From: a virus
Strand: one strand, 5' to 3'
IMG/VR virus record: IMGVR_UViG_3300044511_000209
Span: 1-64,000 of that record
Length of the DNA: 64,000 bases
Shown one piece after another: positions 62,640 through 64,000 of this stretch (its first letter is position 1; each line of letters opens with the position of its first letter). Position numbers and translations under genes: made by a program. The notes beneath the pieces are model-generated. The model worked only from the letters and a program-made list of their open reading frames with translations, did no database searches and was not told the origin of the DNA.

Positions 62640-63020
62640 ATGAGTGATTCGCTGTCCAGAAGTGCCGCCGTCGCGTCCATCCTCGTAGTATGGTTCAAGA
62701 CGCGCGGCACGCCATTCTTCGTATTTTCTTATTTTATGCGTTTGATTGCTTCGCAAAATGACGCAAATAATAAGATAGAGAAAGAAAAAGCTCCGAAAAC
62801 CCCCGAATTCTTTTCCTACCCTGAAACCTTATATCTCAAGCACCCCAACTTTTTTACCCGGTTGCTGAAATGTCCCATTTGTATAGCCTTCTGGCTCTCC
62901 GCCACGATAAGTATGGGCGGGTGTGACAATTTGGCACACTTCCTGACACGGTGGCCCCTTGTCAATCTCGGCGGGCTTTTCTTGTATTTTTTGCTGTGCA
63001 AAATAATGAACGAAGATTAG
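62640..63020 (+). CDS. DUF1360-like membrane protein
   Basis: This 126-residue protein has two hydrophobic segments and a CPICIAFWLSATIS motif near residue 80, as in DUF1360 proteins, which carry C-x2-C-x3-W on a membrane helix. It starts just after the IS left-end hairpin. Phages often carry such proteins near lysis or injection genes; the function is unknown. Confidence 0.55.
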   Translation: MSDSLSRSAAVASILVVWFKTRGTPFFVFSYFMRLIASQNDANNKIEKEKAPKTPEFFSYPETLYLKHPNFFTRLLKCPICIAFWLSATISMGGCDNLAHFLTRWPLVNLGGLFLYFLLCKIMNED

Positions 63021-63244
63021 GTGAATCGGATTATTGGACGGTCTATTTATTGTTCCGGGAGTATCCTGATAAATACCCTCCCATAAACCACCTTTTCATG
63101 GACGCGGGCAAACTCATTGAGGACGCCCCTTGTGAGGGCTGCGGCACCAAGAAGTATCACAAACTGATGAAATACCAGCTAACGCAATATCTTTTGGGGT
63201 TGACAATGGAGCAAGAGCGTGATATTCTTAATGCTGTATGCTAG
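62996..63244 (+). CDS. Hypothetical protein with CxxC
   Basis: The likely start is the GTG at 62996 (an ATG at 62951 lies deeper inside the previous gene). The protein has about 82 residues, with YWTVYLLFREYPDKYPPIN, DAPCEGCGTKKYHK and a helical end. The CEGC-GTKK stretch looks like a small metal site. It overlaps its neighbours, suggesting an operon. Confidence 0.5.
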   Translation: MQNNERRLGESDYWTVYLLFREYPDKYPPINHLFMDAGKLIEDAPCEGCGTKKYHKLMKYQLTQYLLGLTMEQERDILNAVC

Positions 63245-63426
63245 ATAAGCTCGAATACACGAAACGTTTAATCGGTAAGGATATTTACGTGTTGTTGGAT
63301 GGCGGATTCTTTGCTACGGTGGTGGACGCCTTGGATTGGGAAACTCTCTTGGTGGAGCATAACGCGCACCAATATCAGGTTAATATTTGGGATATTAGGC
63401 AACCCCCATTGATAGCAATTGCATGA
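63238..63426 (+). CDS. Small hypothetical protein
   Basis: This 62-residue beta-rich protein (MLDKLEYTKRLIGKDIYVLL at its start) has a pattern of alternating strands that could form a small barrel. It overlaps the previous gene by 7 nt and the next by 4 nt (ATGA). The function is unknown. Confidence 0.48.
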   Translation: MLDKLEYTKRLIGKDIYVLLDGGFFATVVDALDWETLLVEHNAHQYQVNIWDIRQPPLIAIA

Positions 63427-63668
63427 ACACCGAAACCTCACTTTTAATCAACCGTTTAGAAACGGAATTAAGAGAATCCTTGGCTTTAGCCGCTTCCCAA
63501 GTGGCGGCTGAAAAATTGGCCGGAAATATCGCTAAAGAAGAATATTGGAAGGGGGAGTTAGCTGTCCTTACCCGATTCTCGCTTATACTGTCGGATAATC
63601 TGGTAGAACCCCCTCCAAAACTTGATAATAAACCCATGCGGGCATGTAGTGGTCAATGCTATTTTTAG
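63423..63668 (+). CDS. Small helical hypothetical protein
   Basis: This 81-residue protein is almost entirely helical (LLINRLETELRESLALAAS) and ends with a Cys-containing tail. It is coupled to the previous gene by an ATGA overlap. A regulatory or structural helix bundle is possible. No family is recognised. Confidence 0.48.
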   Translation: MNTETSLLINRLETELRESLALAASQVAAEKLAGNIAKEEYWKGELAVLTRFSLILSDNLVEPPPKLDNKPMRACSGQCYF

Positions 63669-63835
63669 CGGGGAAAAACAATTTTTTATAAAAACGCGCC
63701 AAAAATCAAAAATCAAAACAAGCGGCTGAACCGATGATTTTTTGCACGGGTCAGGGCGTAATTTTCCAAGGTCATAATAAGGATATGAACGAGCGATATA
63801 TGTGGCCGTGCGGGTAAAAGTTTTGGGGATATAAT

Positions 63836-63895
63836 ATGGGGTTATTGACTATTTTTATTTTCTTTATTCTCCTGTTTACGATTTTTGACGTTTGA
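63836..63895 (+). CDS. Possible membrane micropeptide
   Basis: This 19-residue frame, MGLLTIFIFFILLFTIFDV, is a single hydrophobic helix preceded by a GGGGAT ribosome-site-like stretch. It lies just before the tRNA-like sequence in a 230 bp gap with no other gene. It could be a real small membrane peptide or chance. Confidence 0.25.
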   Translation: MGLLTIFIFFILLFTIFDV

Positions 63896-63899
63896 ATTT

Positions 63900-64000
63900 G
63901 GGCGCGTGGCGGAATGGGATAGACGCTGAAAAATCGCCAAGACTCCTAGTGTAACGGAGGATAGCTAGCAGACGAATGGCGATTCTAGGTGTGGACGTTA
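63900..64000 (+). tRNA. Possible tRNA-Leu-like start, cut by the window edge
   Basis: The sequence GGGCGCG-TG-GCG-GAATGGGATAGA-CGC fits the acceptor 5' strand, U8-G9 and D-arm of a tRNA-Leu. A normal anticodon arm does not follow; AATCGCC and GGCGATT (about 63931 to 63983) instead pair at long range. It may be an intron-interrupted or degenerate tRNA, or chance. The 3' half is outside the window. Confidence 0.3.

Noticed and set aside
63784-63816. 10-codon frame MNERYMWPCG
   Set aside because: Too short and without supporting context.
1-64000. Stop-codon reassignment
   Set aside because: Long conserved genes are intact with the standard code, and normal TAA, TAG and TGA stops end genes.

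Overview
This window is part of a large tailed double-stranded DNA phage genome, probably a siphovirus. The evidence is a lambda-type tail-tip block in the order M-L-K-I-J (9660 down to 2829), the end of a tape-measure gene at the left edge, long repetitive virion proteins, and a nearly complete phage-encoded replication and nucleotide-metabolism set. The standard genetic code works throughout. The host cannot be fixed from sequence. The heptosyltransferase-like genes, lambda-type J protein, TolQ/TolR-like genes and adenosylcobalamin-dependent ribonucleotide reductase suggest a Gram-negative bacterium.

Layout: 1-788 holds the tape-measure C-terminus. 852-1241 is a lone gene with a Tat-like signal. 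1243-9660 (minus) is the tail tip. 9727-19963 (plus) is a virion block: three related tail proteins, the third carrying about twelve Ig-like (IPT/TIG-type) repeats, followed by a repetitive fibre and small adhesin or decoration proteins. 19950-24568 (minus) has a possible recombination protein, a GT9 glycosyltransferase split by a frameshift, a GT4-DUF4214 fusion and a possible ssDNA-binding protein. 24617-38627 is the replication region: DNA polymerase III alpha core, a separate PHP-domain gene, a DEDDh exonuclease, PD-(D/E)XK nucleases, primase, DnaB-like helicase and a RecA-like recombinase. 38681-51625 is a roughly 13 kb operon-like run of glycosyltransferases, methyltransferases and nucleotide-sugar enzymes. 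51787-60769 carries class II ribonucleotide reductase, a sigma factor, dNMP kinase, a DUF550 dNTP pyrophosphohydrolase, dCMP deaminase and a frameshifted homing endonuclease. 60770-62620 has a structured non-coding stretch and an IS200/IS605-type tnpB element. The right end has small genes and a tRNA-like start cut by the window edge.

Three things stand out. First, the polymerase III alpha subunit is split: its PHP domain (31215-31988) lies about 4 kb from its catalytic core (24617-27211), each half with its own strong promoter. Second, between the halves is a four-gene envelope module: a TolQ/ExbB/MotA-like channel protein, a TolR/ExbD-like protein with a periplasmic domain, a two-helix membrane protein, and a membrane-anchored HEXXH metallopeptidase-like protein. 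I know of no described phage system of this composition. Third, at least seven promoters share a rigid geometry, TTGACA-like then 17 nt then TATCAT-like, with the start codon only 6-11 nt after the -10 box. Transcripts should therefore be leaderless or nearly so. These promoters head the replication, sugar and nucleotide operons.

The large sugar-modification capacity (about twelve glycosyltransferase-like genes in the window) suggests that the phage decorates its own Ig-rich virion proteins, its DNA, or the host surface. The sequence alone does not show which.
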